Origin: Marisediminicola senii
GTDB lineage: Bacteria > Actinomycetota > Actinomycetes > Actinomycetales > Microbacteriaceae
Length of the DNA stretch: 32,151 nucleotides
Direction of reading: 5' to 3'
Assembly: GCF_011057645.1 (NCBI RefSeq)
Contig: NZ_JAALGE010000036.1
Location: forward strand, 1-32,151
Shown: piece after piece, positions 24,417 to 32,151 of the stretch
Numbering within the stretch: position 1 is the first letter of the stretch
How the letters are laid out: each line of letters starts with the position of its first letter
Position numbers and translations under genes: made by a program
Notes under the pieces: generated by a model
What the model was told of the DNA's origin: nothing
Databases searched by the model: none
The model's input: only the letters and a program-made list of their open reading frames with translations

Positions 24417-24459
24417 GCGCATTGGTGGTCGTACATCGACCGCATTGCCGGTCGAGGCG

Positions 24460-25110
24460 TCAGGCCGGTTCGGAGGTGAGGCCGGGGGGCGCGAGGCGCG
24501 GCGCGAATGCCTCGACGACCGACTGGGAAACGGCCTGCGCCTCGTCGGAGGTGGGTCCGGGCTCGGCGACGAAGGCGGCGAGTCGGTAGTACTGCAGTTC
24601 GCGGATCGATTCGAGGATGTCGGCGAGAGCACGGTGGCCGCCGTTCTTCGTCGGTGCCTGAAAATAGACGCGGGGAAACCAGCGCCGGGCGAGCTCCTTG
24701 ATCGAGGAGACATCGATGCTGCGGTAGTGCAGGTGCCCGTCGACCCTGGGCATGAACTTGGCGAGGAATGCGCGGTCGGTGCCGATAGTGTTGCCCGCGA
24801 GGGGCGCGTTCTGGCCCGCCGGAACGTATTCGAGTATGTACTCGAGCACGGCGAACTCGGCGTCGGCCAGGCTGACGCCGTTCGGCACCTCGTCAGCGAG
24901 GCCTGACGAATCGTGCATCTCCCGCACGAAGTCGCCCATGTTGTCCCAAGCGGACTGGTCGGGCCGGATGACGACGGAGAAACCGGCGTGGACGGGCTGG
25001 AGGTCGAAGTCCGTGACGACGACGGCGACTTCGACCAGCTCATCGACACTGAGGTCGAGTCCGGTCATCTCGCAGTCGATCCATACGAGGCGATCGGTCA
25101 GTGAAGGCAT
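24460..25110 (-). CDS. orn: Oligoribonuclease
   Basis: A 216-residue DEDDh exonuclease that degrades two- to five-nucleotide RNA fragments, including pGpG from cyclic-di-GMP breakdown. Motif I is WIDCEMTGLD, motif II AGNTIGTDRAFL, and motif III includes HYRSIDVSSIKEL and KNGGHRALADI with the catalytic histidine. The C-terminus is about 20 residues longer than in E. coli Orn, ending in a Pro/Ala-rich tail. ATG 25110 is preceded six bases upstream by TACACT, suggesting a leaderless mRNA. orn next to tRNA-His is a common actinobacterial order. Confidence 0.95.
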   Translation of the reverse strand: MPSLTDRLVWIDCEMTGLDLSVDELVEVAVVVTDFDLQPVHAGFSVVIRPDQSAWDNMGDFVREMHDSSGLADEVPNGVSLADAEFAVLEYILEYVPAGQNAPLAGNTIGTDRAFLAKFMPRVDGHLHYRSIDVSSIKELARRWFPRVYFQAPTKNGGHRALADILESIRELQYYRLAAFVAEPGPTSDEAQAVSQSVVEAFAPRLAPPGLTSEPA

Positions 25111-25116
25111 CCCCCG

Positions 25117-25122
25117 AGTGTA
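25117..25122 (-). promoter_or_regulatory. -10 box TACACT, leaderless promoter of orn
   Basis: TACACT ends six bases before the orn ATG on the minus strand and there is no Shine-Dalgarno sequence. Confidence 0.5.
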
Positions 25123-25177
25123 GTTCCGCCGGGCGATACCGGGCGCCGCGAGAGGCCGGGAACCCGCTGGGGGTATC

Positions 25178-25205
25178 GGGTGTCGACTGCCGGGTGTCGA
25201 CCGCC
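25178..25205. repeat. 14-bp tandem repeat after the MarR gene
   Basis: GGGTGTCGACTGCC and GGGTGTCGACCGCC are adjacent, with one mismatch, and a partial third unit runs into the MarR stop. A seven-base inverted repeat (CGATACC 25134-25140, GGTATCG 25172-25178) lies beside it. No function is assigned. Confidence 0.6.
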
Positions 25206-25210
25206 GGGCG

Positions 25211-25669
25211 TCAGGCTGCGGCAGTGTCCGCGTCGGTCTCGACGTCGCTGGTCATCGAGCGCTCGAGCAGGATCTCCGACGCCTTCTCCAGGATGTTGCG
25301 CTCCTCCTCGGTCAGTCCGTCGAACAGGGGAGTGAGGGCATCGACCGTGCTGGTGCGGTGCTGTTCCATTGCCGCGGTGCCCTTCTTCGCTATGGCGATG
25401 AGCCACGCGCGCGGGTCGTCGACGTCGGCGATGCGATACACCAGTTCTTCCTCGACCAGGCCGGGGAGCAGCTTGGTCAGCCCGAGGGAGCTGAGGCCGC
25501 TGCGGGTGGCGAGGTCGGGGGCGCGGAGCGGGCCGTCGCTGTCGAGGGTAGAGAGCGTGCGCCAGGTCTCCGGCGACATTCCGGCACCGCGTCGAAGGGC
25601 GGCGAGGCGGGTCAGTCGGTGGGACGCGACGAGGAGGGTTCCGAGAAAGTCAGAGCGTTCAGTCAACAT
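25211..25669 (-). CDS. MarR family transcriptional regulator
   Basis: A 152-residue winged-helix DNA-binding protein. Helices at the N-terminus (dimer contacts) are followed by the reader region APDLATRSGLSSLGLTKLLPGLVEEELVYRIADVDDPRAWLIAIAKKG, which holds the recognition helix and the wing with the DDPR motif typical of MarR. LTEEERNILEKASEILLERS is the C-terminal dimerisation helix. Such proteins repress nearby or distant genes and release DNA on binding phenolic or oxidising ligands. ATG 25669 is used, with TAGCAT seven bases upstream suggesting a leaderless transcript. It is divergent from the small gene at 25749, a plausible target. Confidence 0.9.
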   Translation of the reverse strand: MLTERSDFLGTLLVASHRLTRLAALRRGAGMSPETWRTLSTLDSDGPLRAPDLATRSGLSSLGLTKLLPGLVEEELVYRIADVDDPRAWLIAIAKKGTAAMEQHRTSTVDALTPLFDGLTEEERNILEKASEILLERSMTSDVETDADTAAA

Positions 25670-25676
25670 TCATGCC

Positions 25677-25682
25677 ATGCTA
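25677..25682 (-). promoter_or_regulatory. -10 box TAGCAT, leaderless promoter of the MarR gene
   Basis: TAGCAT on the minus strand lies seven bases before the MarR ATG; no ribosome binding site is visible. Confidence 0.45.
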
Positions 25683-25748
25683 CGCCCGTGCGCGTGGGGC
25701 ATCGGCGCCTCTCACGTCGCGAGTCCCGGCTCGTGGTAGTAAGGATGC

Positions 25749-26027
25749 ATGACTGAACACACCCCTTCCCTCGCCCACGGCGACGAGTACGTCGTGATCT
25801 ACTCCGGTGGACCCAACGACGGACAGACCGATCTCCGCATCAGCACCGATGGCACCTGGGATGACTCGGTGACCGTCCTCACCGCCGTCGACGGCAAGGA
25901 GACCCTCGAGAACTACGACGTCGAGTCCGTCAAGCAGGTCGGCGACAAGGTGCACGTGACCTACCTCTGGGACAAGGCCGAGAGCGAGCCCTCCGTCGAC
26001 CCCGAAGACCGCGGCGACCGCGGATAA
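25749..26027 (+). CDS. Small conserved-looking acidic protein, function unknown
   Basis: A 92-residue acidic protein that I do not assign to a named family. It has alternating beta-type segments (EYVVIYSGGPNDGQTDLRI; VTVLTAVDGKETLENYDVESVKQVGDKVHVTYLWD) and a charged, probably disordered tail. No signal peptide, cysteine or membrane segment is present. Codon use is like the neighbours and it starts at ATG 25749 with an AAGGA four bases upstream and a TAGTAA (near -10) six bases upstream. It is divergent from the MarR gene and may be regulated by it. Confidence 0.72.
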   Translation: MTEHTPSLAHGDEYVVIYSGGPNDGQTDLRISTDGTWDDSVTVLTAVDGKETLENYDVESVKQVGDKVHVTYLWDKAESEPSVDPEDRGDRG

Positions 26028-26088
26028 CTGCACGCACTGACAACCTCAGTACACACGCCGACGCGAACGCGGGGAGGGGACGACGCTG

Positions 26089-26349
26089 ATGAAGGTGCTG
26101 TTCTTCTCCTCCGCGTTCTGCGATCCGTGCACCCGCACCCGGCAGACGCTGGTCGCCGCCACCACCCTGGTGCCCGCACTGACGGTCGCCGAGCTCGACG
26201 TGGCAGAGCACAGCGCCGAAGCGGAGCGGGCCGGCATCCGTTCGACCCCCACGGTCGTTGTGCTGGATGCCGCCGACACCGAGGTCTTTCGCGCCGAGGG
26301 TGAACCGACCATCGACCAGGTGCTCACCGCACTGGCGAGGGCCGTGTAG
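26089..26349 (+). CDS. Thioredoxin-like protein
   Basis: An 86-residue minimal thioredoxin fold with a CDPC active site (C11 and C14) directly after the first strand, a helix, the second strand LTVAELDVAEH, then IRSTPTVVVLD with the cis-proline and a final helix. GGGAGGGG lies upstream of ATG 26089. It is shorter than classical thioredoxin (about 105 residues) and resembles small redox proteins that reduce disulfides in the cytosol. The partner reductase is not in the window. It sits just upstream of tRNA-Arg. Confidence 0.85.
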   Translation: MKVLFFSSAFCDPCTRTRQTLVAATTLVPALTVAELDVAEHSAEAERAGIRSTPTVVVLDAADTEVFRAEGEPTIDQVLTALARAV

Positions 26350-26357
26350 CCCTGTTG

Positions 26358-26363
26358 TATCGT
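26358..26363 (+). promoter_or_regulatory. Candidate -10 box of tRNA-Arg
   Basis: TATCGT ends 15 bases before the tRNA 5' end, a usual distance for a tRNA promoter. No clear -35 box was found. Confidence 0.4.
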
Positions 26364-26378
26364 GGAGACGCCCTTCAC

Positions 26379-26454
26379 GCCTCCGTAGCTCAGGGGATAG
26401 AGCAGGAGCCTTCTAATCTCTTGGTCGCAGGTTCGAATCCTGCCGGGGGCACCA
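26379..26454 (+). tRNA. tRNA-Arg (anticodon UCU)
   Basis: A complete cloverleaf with encoded CCA. Acceptor GCCTCCG pairs with CGGGGGC (one G-U). The D arm is GCTC/GAGC, the anticodon loop CTTCTAA carries TCT, and the T arm is GCAGG-TTCGAAT-CCTGC. The anticodon stem GGAGC/TCTCT has a C-U mismatch next to the loop and a G-U at its outer end, weaker than usual. The discriminator base is A. Its 3' end is repeated twice downstream. Confidence 0.93.
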
Positions 26455-26508
26455 TCCCGGGCGTCACGACCAGTTGCAGTGGTGACCGTCAGCGCGCCGC
26501 TGGCGCGA

Positions 26509-26536
26509 CGCGGGTTCGAATCCTGCCGGGGGCACC
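26509..26536 (+). repeat. Direct repeat of the tRNA-Arg 3' end, att-like copy 1
   Basis: This 28-base stretch equals 26426-26453 of the tRNA except for one base; its last 24 bases are identical and cover the T arm, acceptor strand and first CC of CCA. The spacing is 83 bases. It is the pattern left by tyrosine-recombinase elements that insert into tRNA 3' ends. Confidence 0.85.
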
Positions 26537-26558
26537 GAGACTTTCAGGGCAACAGCAA

Positions 26559-26577
26559 CGAATCCTGCCGGTGGCAC
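26559..26577 (+). repeat. Shorter repeat of the tRNA-Arg 3' end, att-like copy 2
   Basis: Nineteen bases (CGAATCCTGCCGGTGGCAC) repeat the tRNA 3' end with one mismatch, 22 bases after copy 1. No integrase or other cargo lies between the copies. Confidence 0.75.
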
Positions 26578-26599
26578 GTAGTTCACAGGGCCGAGGGAC

Positions 26600-27484
26600 C
26601 TACGCGCGCCGATCGCCGAGCACCCGCTCGAGCGCGGCGGGGTCCTCGTCGCGTTCCGGTTCCACGAGCAGCGGCGCGTTCGGATCCTTGAGTACGATCG
26701 GCTCGGTCGGCTCGACGAATGCCACCGGCGCTGCAGTGCTTGACTGGGACGCAGCGGGCTGTTCGAGCTCCTTCTCCAGCTCCACTTGCTGTGCCTCGTC
26801 CTGCGGCTGTACTCCTTGCGGCTGTGCTTCCTGCGGAGGCGCTGGCTGCGGCGGCGCTGGCTGCGCAGGCACTGTTTGAACAGGCGCCGATTGAACCGGC
26901 CCTGCCTGGACTGGCACTTGCTGTACCTGGGCAGGCCCGGCAGGCGACCACTCTCGCGGCGTCGCCACGACGTCTTTCGGCAGCTGGGTCTTCTCGTGCG
27001 CCCACAGGTCGAGGTCGTCCTTGAACAGTTTCTTGGCGCGCGACGGGCGTTCCTGCCAGCTGACCATCCGGTCGCGCAACTCGAGCAGGGTGTGGTCTGC
27101 TGCGGCGCTGTACGACACCGAGCTGCTCTTCATGTCGGCGATCTCGTGCGCCGCCCAGTCCGCGGCCCTGGTCGACCCCGCAACGTTCAGCAACCGCAGG
27201 CGCACGTCGGCCTCGGCGGCGACATGGTCGGCGTGCAGTTGTTCTTCCGTGCTGAGGGTGTTCCAGATCGCGGCCCGGCGAGCGGCACCCACGATGGTCG
27301 CCACCGCATTCACCCGGTTCTCCCGGTCGTTGCGCGCGAGCAACCGCTTGGTCGAGCCGCGGCCGATCAGCGCGGCGACAATGCCAGCCACCACGATGGC
27401 GACGAACGGGATCACCGCGGTAGTCATCACGGCGGTACCCGCGTCGGAGGCGAGCCAGCCGGTTACGTCGTTCCACCATTGCAT
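26600..27484 (-). CDS. Membrane protein with Pro/Gln-rich tail, function unknown
   Basis: A 294-residue protein I cannot assign to a family. It has one membrane helix near the N-terminus (about 18-40), followed by a helical charged domain (about 42-180, including DRENRVNAVATIVGAARRAAIW) and then a low-complexity tail rich in P, Q, A and V (about 183-245) built of PVQ/PAQ/PPQ steps, ending in an acidic segment. The tail probably spans or protrudes from the envelope, or is flexible in the cytosol; topology cannot be fixed by eye. ATG 27484 is chosen because TACTGT lies six bases upstream (leaderless). The longer frame upstream overlaps the next gene on the same strand and is a shadow. Confidence 0.78.
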   Translation of the reverse strand: MQWWNDVTGWLASDAGTAVMTTAVIPFVAIVVAGIVAALIGRGSTKRLLARNDRENRVNAVATIVGAARRAAIWNTLSTEEQLHADHVAAEADVRLRLLNVAGSTRAADWAAHEIADMKSSSVSYSAAADHTLLELRDRMVSWQERPSRAKKLFKDDLDLWAHEKTQLPKDVVATPREWSPAGPAQVQQVPVQAGPVQSAPVQTVPAQPAPPQPAPPQEAQPQGVQPQDEAQQVELEKELEQPAASQSSTAAPVAFVEPTEPIVLKDPNAPLLVEPERDEDPAALERVLGDRRA

Positions 27485-27490
27485 GGGGGA

Positions 27491-27496
27491 ACAGTA
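27491..27496 (-). promoter_or_regulatory. -10 box TACTGT, leaderless promoter
   Basis: TACTGT on the minus strand lies six bases before the ATG of the Pro/Gln-rich membrane protein; no Shine-Dalgarno sequence is present. Confidence 0.5.
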
Positions 27497-27509
27497 GACC
27501 CGGCGACGC

Positions 27510-27794
27510 TCAGAGCGACCGCAGGCACTCCAGCGCGTCGTCCATCGACCAGAATTCGCCGTCGATCGTGAACCGCTTCTGCCGCGCCAGGAAGCGCTTC
27601 GCCCGGAATCGCTGGCCGCCCGCGGTCGCCCCGGCATCGAGTCCCTCGACGTACCCGACGACGGCACCCGAGGTGCCGGTCACCCGCCAGAGGCCGTCAT
27701 TGAGCTGAGTCGCGGTGAGCCCCCGGCGCACGGTGGGCGGGTGGGCCGCGGGCGAGTGAACGGTCAGTACGCGTGGGAGGTGGGTTGCTCGCAT
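27510..27794 (-). CDS. Small basic protein, function unknown
   Basis: A 94-residue basic protein that I do not recognise as a named domain. WRVTGTSGAVVGYVEGL looks like two beta strands; RFRAKRFLARQKRFTIDGEFWSMDDALECL follows and is rich in Arg and Lys, suggesting nucleic-acid or membrane contact. ATG 27794 is chosen for the AAAGG upstream; the longer frame has no support. It is divergent from msrA across 174 bases in which I see no clear promoter pair. Confidence 0.72.
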   Translation of the reverse strand: MRATHLPRVLTVHSPAAHPPTVRRGLTATQLNDGLWRVTGTSGAVVGYVEGLDAGATAGGQRFRAKRFLARQKRFTIDGEFWSMDDALECLRSL

Positions 27795-27968
27795 GGTCAC
27801 TACCTTTCTGTCGTGTCGCCGGCCCGACGATGCTGGTGCTGCACACGCTAGGCGCCGCATCCGACATCGTCTGCCTGGGACGCAGCGACCAGCGGGGAAT
27901 GGCTCGGCGGGGAGCGACGTTGTGCTCAGAGGGCCTCGGCCCACTCACATCGATAGAAGGGTTTTCCC

Positions 27969-28496
27969 ATGCAGACATTCGTCCTCGCCGGTGGTTGCTT
28001 CTGGTGTCTCGACGCTGTCTACCGCGTACTCCGCGGCGTCCAGTCCGTCGTCTCCGGCTACACGGGCGGCGCCAGCGCCCACCCCACGTACGAAGCCGTA
28101 TGCACCGGGCGCACCGGGCACGCCGAAGCCGTCGCCGTGACCTTCGACCCCGCGGTGATCCCGGCCGACGTGATCCTCGACGTGTTCTTCACCCTGCACG
28201 ACCCGCGCCAGCTCAACCGCCAGGGTGCCGATGTCGGAACGCAGTACCGCTCCGCCATGTTCTACACCGACGACGCGCAGCGCGAGCAGTTCGAGGCCGC
28301 CGTCGAGCGTGCCTCCGGGTATTGGGACGGCGGGATCGTCACCGAGATCAGCCCGCTCGGTGAATGGTTCGAGGCCGAGGACTACCACCAGGACTTCTTC
28401 GCCAAGAACCCGGGCCAGGGATATTGCATGGCCGTCGCCCTGCCCAAGGTCAACAAGGTGCGCAGGTCGTACGCTGAGTACGTGCTCGCGTCGTAA
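27969..28496 (+). CDS. msrA: Peptide-methionine (S)-S-oxide reductase MsrA
   Basis: A 175-residue enzyme that reduces methionine sulfoxide in proteins. GGCFWC supplies catalytic C10, with C13 as a possible resolving cysteine; YTGGASAHPTYEAVCTGRTGHAEAV, DPRQLNRQGADVGTQYRS and DYHQDFF are family hallmarks, and GYCMAV near the C-terminus has a further cysteine. The residue after the motif is Asp (CLD) rather than the common Glu. AGAAGGG lies upstream of ATG 27969. It belongs to oxidative-damage repair; its electrons normally come from thioredoxin. Confidence 0.95.
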   Translation: MQTFVLAGGCFWCLDAVYRVLRGVQSVVSGYTGGASAHPTYEAVCTGRTGHAEAVAVTFDPAVIPADVILDVFFTLHDPRQLNRQGADVGTQYRSAMFYTDDAQREQFEAAVERASGYWDGGIVTEISPLGEWFEAEDYHQDFFAKNPGQGYCMAVALPKVNKVRRSYAEYVLAS

Positions 28497-28526
28497 CTGC
28501 GGGCGCCTGAGGAAAGGAGCTCAACG

Positions 28527-28745
28527 ATGAGCAACGACAGTCTCACCGCCACACGCCAGACCTGGGTCGCCGTCGGCCCCGCCGGCGCCGTCGGGTCGAT
28601 CCACCGGGTCGAGGGTGGGTTCACCTTCACCCTGTTCAAGGACTCGGCACCACGTCCGGTGTACCCGACCCTCGAGGTGGTCAAGCGGGCGCTCTACGCG
28701 AGCCTGCTGCCCGGATCCGACTGGCCGGAGTTCCACGAGCACTGA
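28527..28745 (+). CDS. Small hypothetical protein
   Basis: A 72-residue protein of unknown function starting at ATG 28527 behind a good AAAGGAG. It has a compact beta-like pattern (TWVAVGPAGAVGSIHRVEGGFTFTLF) followed by a helix (TLEVVKRALYASLL). It lies 30 bases after msrA and probably shares its mRNA, which ends at the strong hairpin downstream. No named family was recognised. Confidence 0.7.
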   Translation: MSNDSLTATRQTWVAVGPAGAVGSIHRVEGGFTFTLFKDSAPRPVYPTLEVVKRALYASLLPGSDWPEFHEH

Positions 28746-28769
28746 CCCAGGGACCTACGCCGTCCCTCC

Positions 28770-28820
28770 CCACCCCCGCGTTCCGCGCCACCGTCCACGG
28801 CGGCCGGAACGTGGGGGTGG
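28770..28820 (+). terminator. Long GC-rich hairpin between the msrA pair and ssb
   Basis: A 16-base stem (28770-28785 with 28805-28820, one G-U pair) encloses a further nested stem (CGCC/GGCG). It follows the small hypothetical gene by 24 bases. Although it lacks a U run, its length and position make a terminator likely. Confidence 0.65.
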
Positions 28821-28850
28821 CGGGGTGCGGTGCCCGAACACACTGTCTCC

Positions 28851-29405
28851 ATGACAGACACATTGAGCATCACCGGGGTCGTCGGAACGACCCCGAAGTA
28901 CATCACCACTGCCGCGGGACTCGTCGTCACGAGCTTTCGCCTCGCGTCGACACAGCGACGCTACGACCGGGCCCAGAACAAGTGGGTCGACGGCGAGACC
29001 AACTGGTACACCGTCAGTGCATTCAGGCAACTGGCCGACAACGTCGCGAGTTCCGTGCATCGCGGCCAGCGCGTCATCGTGTTGGGGCGCCTGCGCATCC
29101 GGGAGTGGCAGGGCGGCGACAAGTCCGGCATCAACGTCGACATCGAGGCGGATTCGATCGGGCACGACCTCACTTGGGGCACCGCCACCTGGTCGCGGCC
29201 GCAGTCGGGGAGCCAGGGCGTGGGCACCGCAACACCGGCGTCCGGTGCGGACGGCGCCGACTGGGCGGCTTCTCCCGGGGCGCCCGCCCACTCCATCGCC
29301 GATGACGACGCGGATGCCGACGTCGACGTCGACGACTACGACTACGATGACACCGACCACGCCGCGAGCAGGGCCGACGACGACAGGGAGCCCGTGCCGT
29401 TCTGA
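28851..29405 (+). CDS. ssb: Single-stranded DNA-binding protein
   Basis: A 184-residue SSB. The N-terminal OB fold reads TLSITGVVGTTPKYITT, FRLASTQRRYDRAQNKWVDGETNWYTVSAFRQLADNVASSVHRGQRVIVLGRLRI, with the aromatic residues that stack on DNA. A Gly/Ala/Asp linker and a strongly acidic region follow, ending in PVPF, a form of the acidic C-terminal tip that recruits repair and replication proteins. ATG 28851 is preferred over GTG 28830 because the family N-terminus is MTDT-like and CACACT lies six bases upstream. It differs from the usual housekeeping SSB and may be a second paralogue; its neighbours are not rpsF/rpsR. Confidence 0.9.
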   Translation: MTDTLSITGVVGTTPKYITTAAGLVVTSFRLASTQRRYDRAQNKWVDGETNWYTVSAFRQLADNVASSVHRGQRVIVLGRLRIREWQGGDKSGINVDIEADSIGHDLTWGTATWSRPQSGSQGVGTATPASGADGADWAASPGAPAHSIADDDADADVDVDDYDYDDTDHAASRADDDREPVPF

Positions 29406-29490
29406 ATGAAGCCCGGTGCCGAACCCTGCCCATAGACTCGGGAAGCCGGCCACGTTCGAGGTCGGCGATGGGTGTGATGGGGGTCGACGT

Positions 29491-29970
29491 ATGGCAGTAC
29501 TGCGCCGACGGGTCATGGTCGCGGCGACCGCAGGACTGTTGTCTGCGGGGCTGCTGGCCGGATGCACTGCGACTCCGGAGCCAGCGCCGTCGCCGTCGCC
29601 CACCGCAACGGAGTCCGCTCCCAGCCCGACCCCGGCAGCAGAGCCGGTGCTCGTACCCGAGGGATCGGCCGACGACAACCTGCCGTACTTCGACCTCGTC
29701 AACCGCCGGCTCCTCGACGGCAATCCGGTGCCGGGTGGCCGCGCCATCATCGACAACCTGGTCGCCGCGGGCTTCGACCGCTCGGCCATGCAGGTCACGC
29801 CAGACGCCACGGCCATCGGGCGCGACGTCGATTCCGTGCAGTTCTCCGTGCGCATCGCCGATCGTTGCCTGGTCGGTCAGGCCCGGAGCACGGGCTACAC
29901 GAGCATCGTCGCCCCTGGCATCATCGGCGGCGCCTGCCTGGTCGGCTCCACCCGCGCCATCGACTGGTAG
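29491..29970 (+). CDS. Lipoprotein (DUF6993-like)
   Basis: A 159-residue exported lipoprotein. The signal peptide starts with basic LRRR, has a hydrophobic core, and ends in the lipobox LLAGC with C25 as the lipidated residue. A Pro/Ser/Thr/Glu linker (about 28-55) spans the wall region. The C-terminal domain (NLPYFDLVNRRLLDGNPVPGGRAIIDNLVAAGFDRSAMQVTPD and SVQFSVRIADRCLVGQ) resembles the actinobacterial DUF6993 family, of unknown function, and has two cysteines that could form a disulfide. ATG 29491 is chosen over the upstream in-frame start because it gives a proper signal peptide. Confidence 0.82.
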   Translation: MAVLRRRVMVAATAGLLSAGLLAGCTATPEPAPSPSPTATESAPSPTPAAEPVLVPEGSADDNLPYFDLVNRRLLDGNPVPGGRAIIDNLVAAGFDRSAMQVTPDATAIGRDVDSVQFSVRIADRCLVGQARSTGYTSIVAPGIIGGACLVGSTRAIDW

Positions 29971-29976
29971 CCGGCA

Positions 29977-29996
29977 CGCTCACCATCCGGTGAGCG
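29977..29996 (+). terminator. Hairpin terminator after the lipoprotein gene
   Basis: CGCTCACC/GGTGAGCG is a perfect eight-base stem with a four-base loop, starting six bases after the stop codon. There is no U run. Confidence 0.6.
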
Positions 29997-30032
29997 AGGC
30001 CAACCCACGTCAACGGTCGGCGCCACCGCAAA

Positions 30033-30038
30033 TAGACT
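30033..30038 (+). promoter_or_regulatory. -10 box TAGACT, leaderless promoter of ettA
   Basis: TAGACT ends six bases before ATG 30045. It follows the terminator hairpin and gives ettA its own start. Confidence 0.55.
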
Positions 30039-30044
30039 AGGGAC

Positions 30045-31727
<1,683 letters not shown>

Positions 31728-31730
31728 CGC

Positions 31731-32151
31731 ATGACCCGCATCCACATCGCGATGCCACTTCGGTGGTCGGACTTCGATGCCTATGCGCACGTGAACAATG
31801 CCGAGATGCTGCGCCTGCTCGAAGAGGCGCGCATCCAGGCGTTCTGGCGGCCCGACGCCGGCGGCGTCGGGGAAGCGACGGCGATCCTCGACGCCCGGCC
31901 CGGCGCGGAGACCATCGCGCTGATCGCGCGGCAGGAGATCGAGTACGTCGCCCCCATTCCCTACATGCGGGCACCGATCGACATCGAGCTGTGGATCGGG
32001 CGCATCGGCGGGGCGAGCCTCGAGGTCTGCTACGAGCTGTATTCGCCCGCCGGCGTCGAGCCGCGCGCGCTGTTCACTCGCCCGGCCGCCCCCCCCGTGG
32101 TGGTCCCCGCCCCCACCGCGCGCCCCCCGCGCCTCCCCCACCAGCCCCCCC
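31731..32151 (+). CDS. Acyl-CoA thioesterase, hotdog fold, cut by the window edge
   Basis: The first 140 codons of a hotdog-fold (4HBT) protein. RWSDFDAYAHVNNAEMLRLLEEAR carries the conserved Asp and the central HVNN helix of 4-hydroxybenzoyl-CoA-like thioesterases, which hydrolyse acyl-CoA in the cytosol. The ATG at 31731 is three bases after ettA, so it is probably cotranscribed. From about residue 118 the translation becomes Pro-rich and loses the expected pattern while keeping scattered matches (VVV, A, T, RP, RL), which points to wrong base calls at the contig end rather than a different protein. Confidence 0.85.
   Translation, partial: MTRIHIAMPLRWSDFDAYAHVNNAEMLRLLEEARIQAFWRPDAGGVGEATAILDARPGAETIALIARQEIEYVAPIPYMRAPIDIELWIGRIGGASLEVCYELYSPAGVEPRALFTRPAAPPVVVPAPTARPPRLPHQPP
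32080..32151. other. Right edge of contig with C-biased, unreliable bases
   Basis: In the last 51 bases 36 are C, 9 G, 3 T and 3 A, with repeated C runs, inside what should be normal coding sequence. This looks like miscalling to C at the end of reads. Treat the derived protein sequence here as unreliable. Confidence 0.7.

Noticed and set aside
26454-26599. A small mobile element or integrase remnant between the tRNA-Arg repeats
   Set aside because: The spacers are only 59 and 22 bases and hold no gene or terminal repeats; only the att-like repeats are supported.

Overview
The window is a high-GC stretch of actinobacterial chromosome. Its size and the miscalled-looking bases at both ends suggest a whole draft-assembly contig. 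Family content (DUF6993-type lipoprotein, DUF2017, class F sortase with DUF4397, treXYZ cluster, orn beside tRNA-His, CLD-type MsrA motif, many leaderless TANNNT promoters) points to the order Micrococcales, most likely Microbacteriaceae. No genus call is supported. Genes are dense, there is no non-coding stretch above about 300 bases, and no intact mobile element or CRISPR array is visible.

Layout. 103-1840: YceI-like protein and an aldo/keto reductase, both minus. 2102-8453: five tightly coupled plus-strand genes, the most distinctive part of the window: a processive-type family 2 glycosyltransferase, a GT-C (ArnT/PMT-like) membrane glycosyltransferase, a secreted DUF4397 protein, a membrane-anchored family 8 glycoside hydrolase and a class F-like sortase. 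A secreted M23 peptidase follows at 8704-9630. Together they look like a cell-surface polysaccharide synthesis, trimming and anchoring system. 9754-12000: an MpaB/DUF2236 protein and DNA polymerase IV, the latter behind a six-codon upstream reading frame.

12068-18356 (minus): treX-treY-treZ, making trehalose from glycogen-type glucan, with overlapping reading frames. 18476-22967 (plus): a TPP riboswitch with a hairpin over the ribosome binding site, then ykoE-ykoD-ykoC (ECF thiamine/precursor importer), a P-loop kinase-like protein and a tandem-rhodanese sulfurtransferase. ykoD appears to begin at CTG.

22968-25669 (minus): metallopeptidase, DUF2017 protein, clpS, tRNA-His, oligoribonuclease and a MarR regulator. 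25749-26349: two small plus-strand proteins, one thioredoxin-like. 26379-26577: tRNA-Arg(UCU) followed by two partial copies of its own 3' end, which look like attachment-site scars. 26600-27794 (minus): a membrane protein with a Pro/Gln-rich tail and a small hypothetical. 27969-31727 (plus): msrA, a small hypothetical, a single-stranded DNA-binding protein, a lipoprotein and the ABC-F ATPase ettA. A hotdog thioesterase runs off the right edge.

All calls were made by reading sequence and motifs. No similarity search or structure prediction was run.
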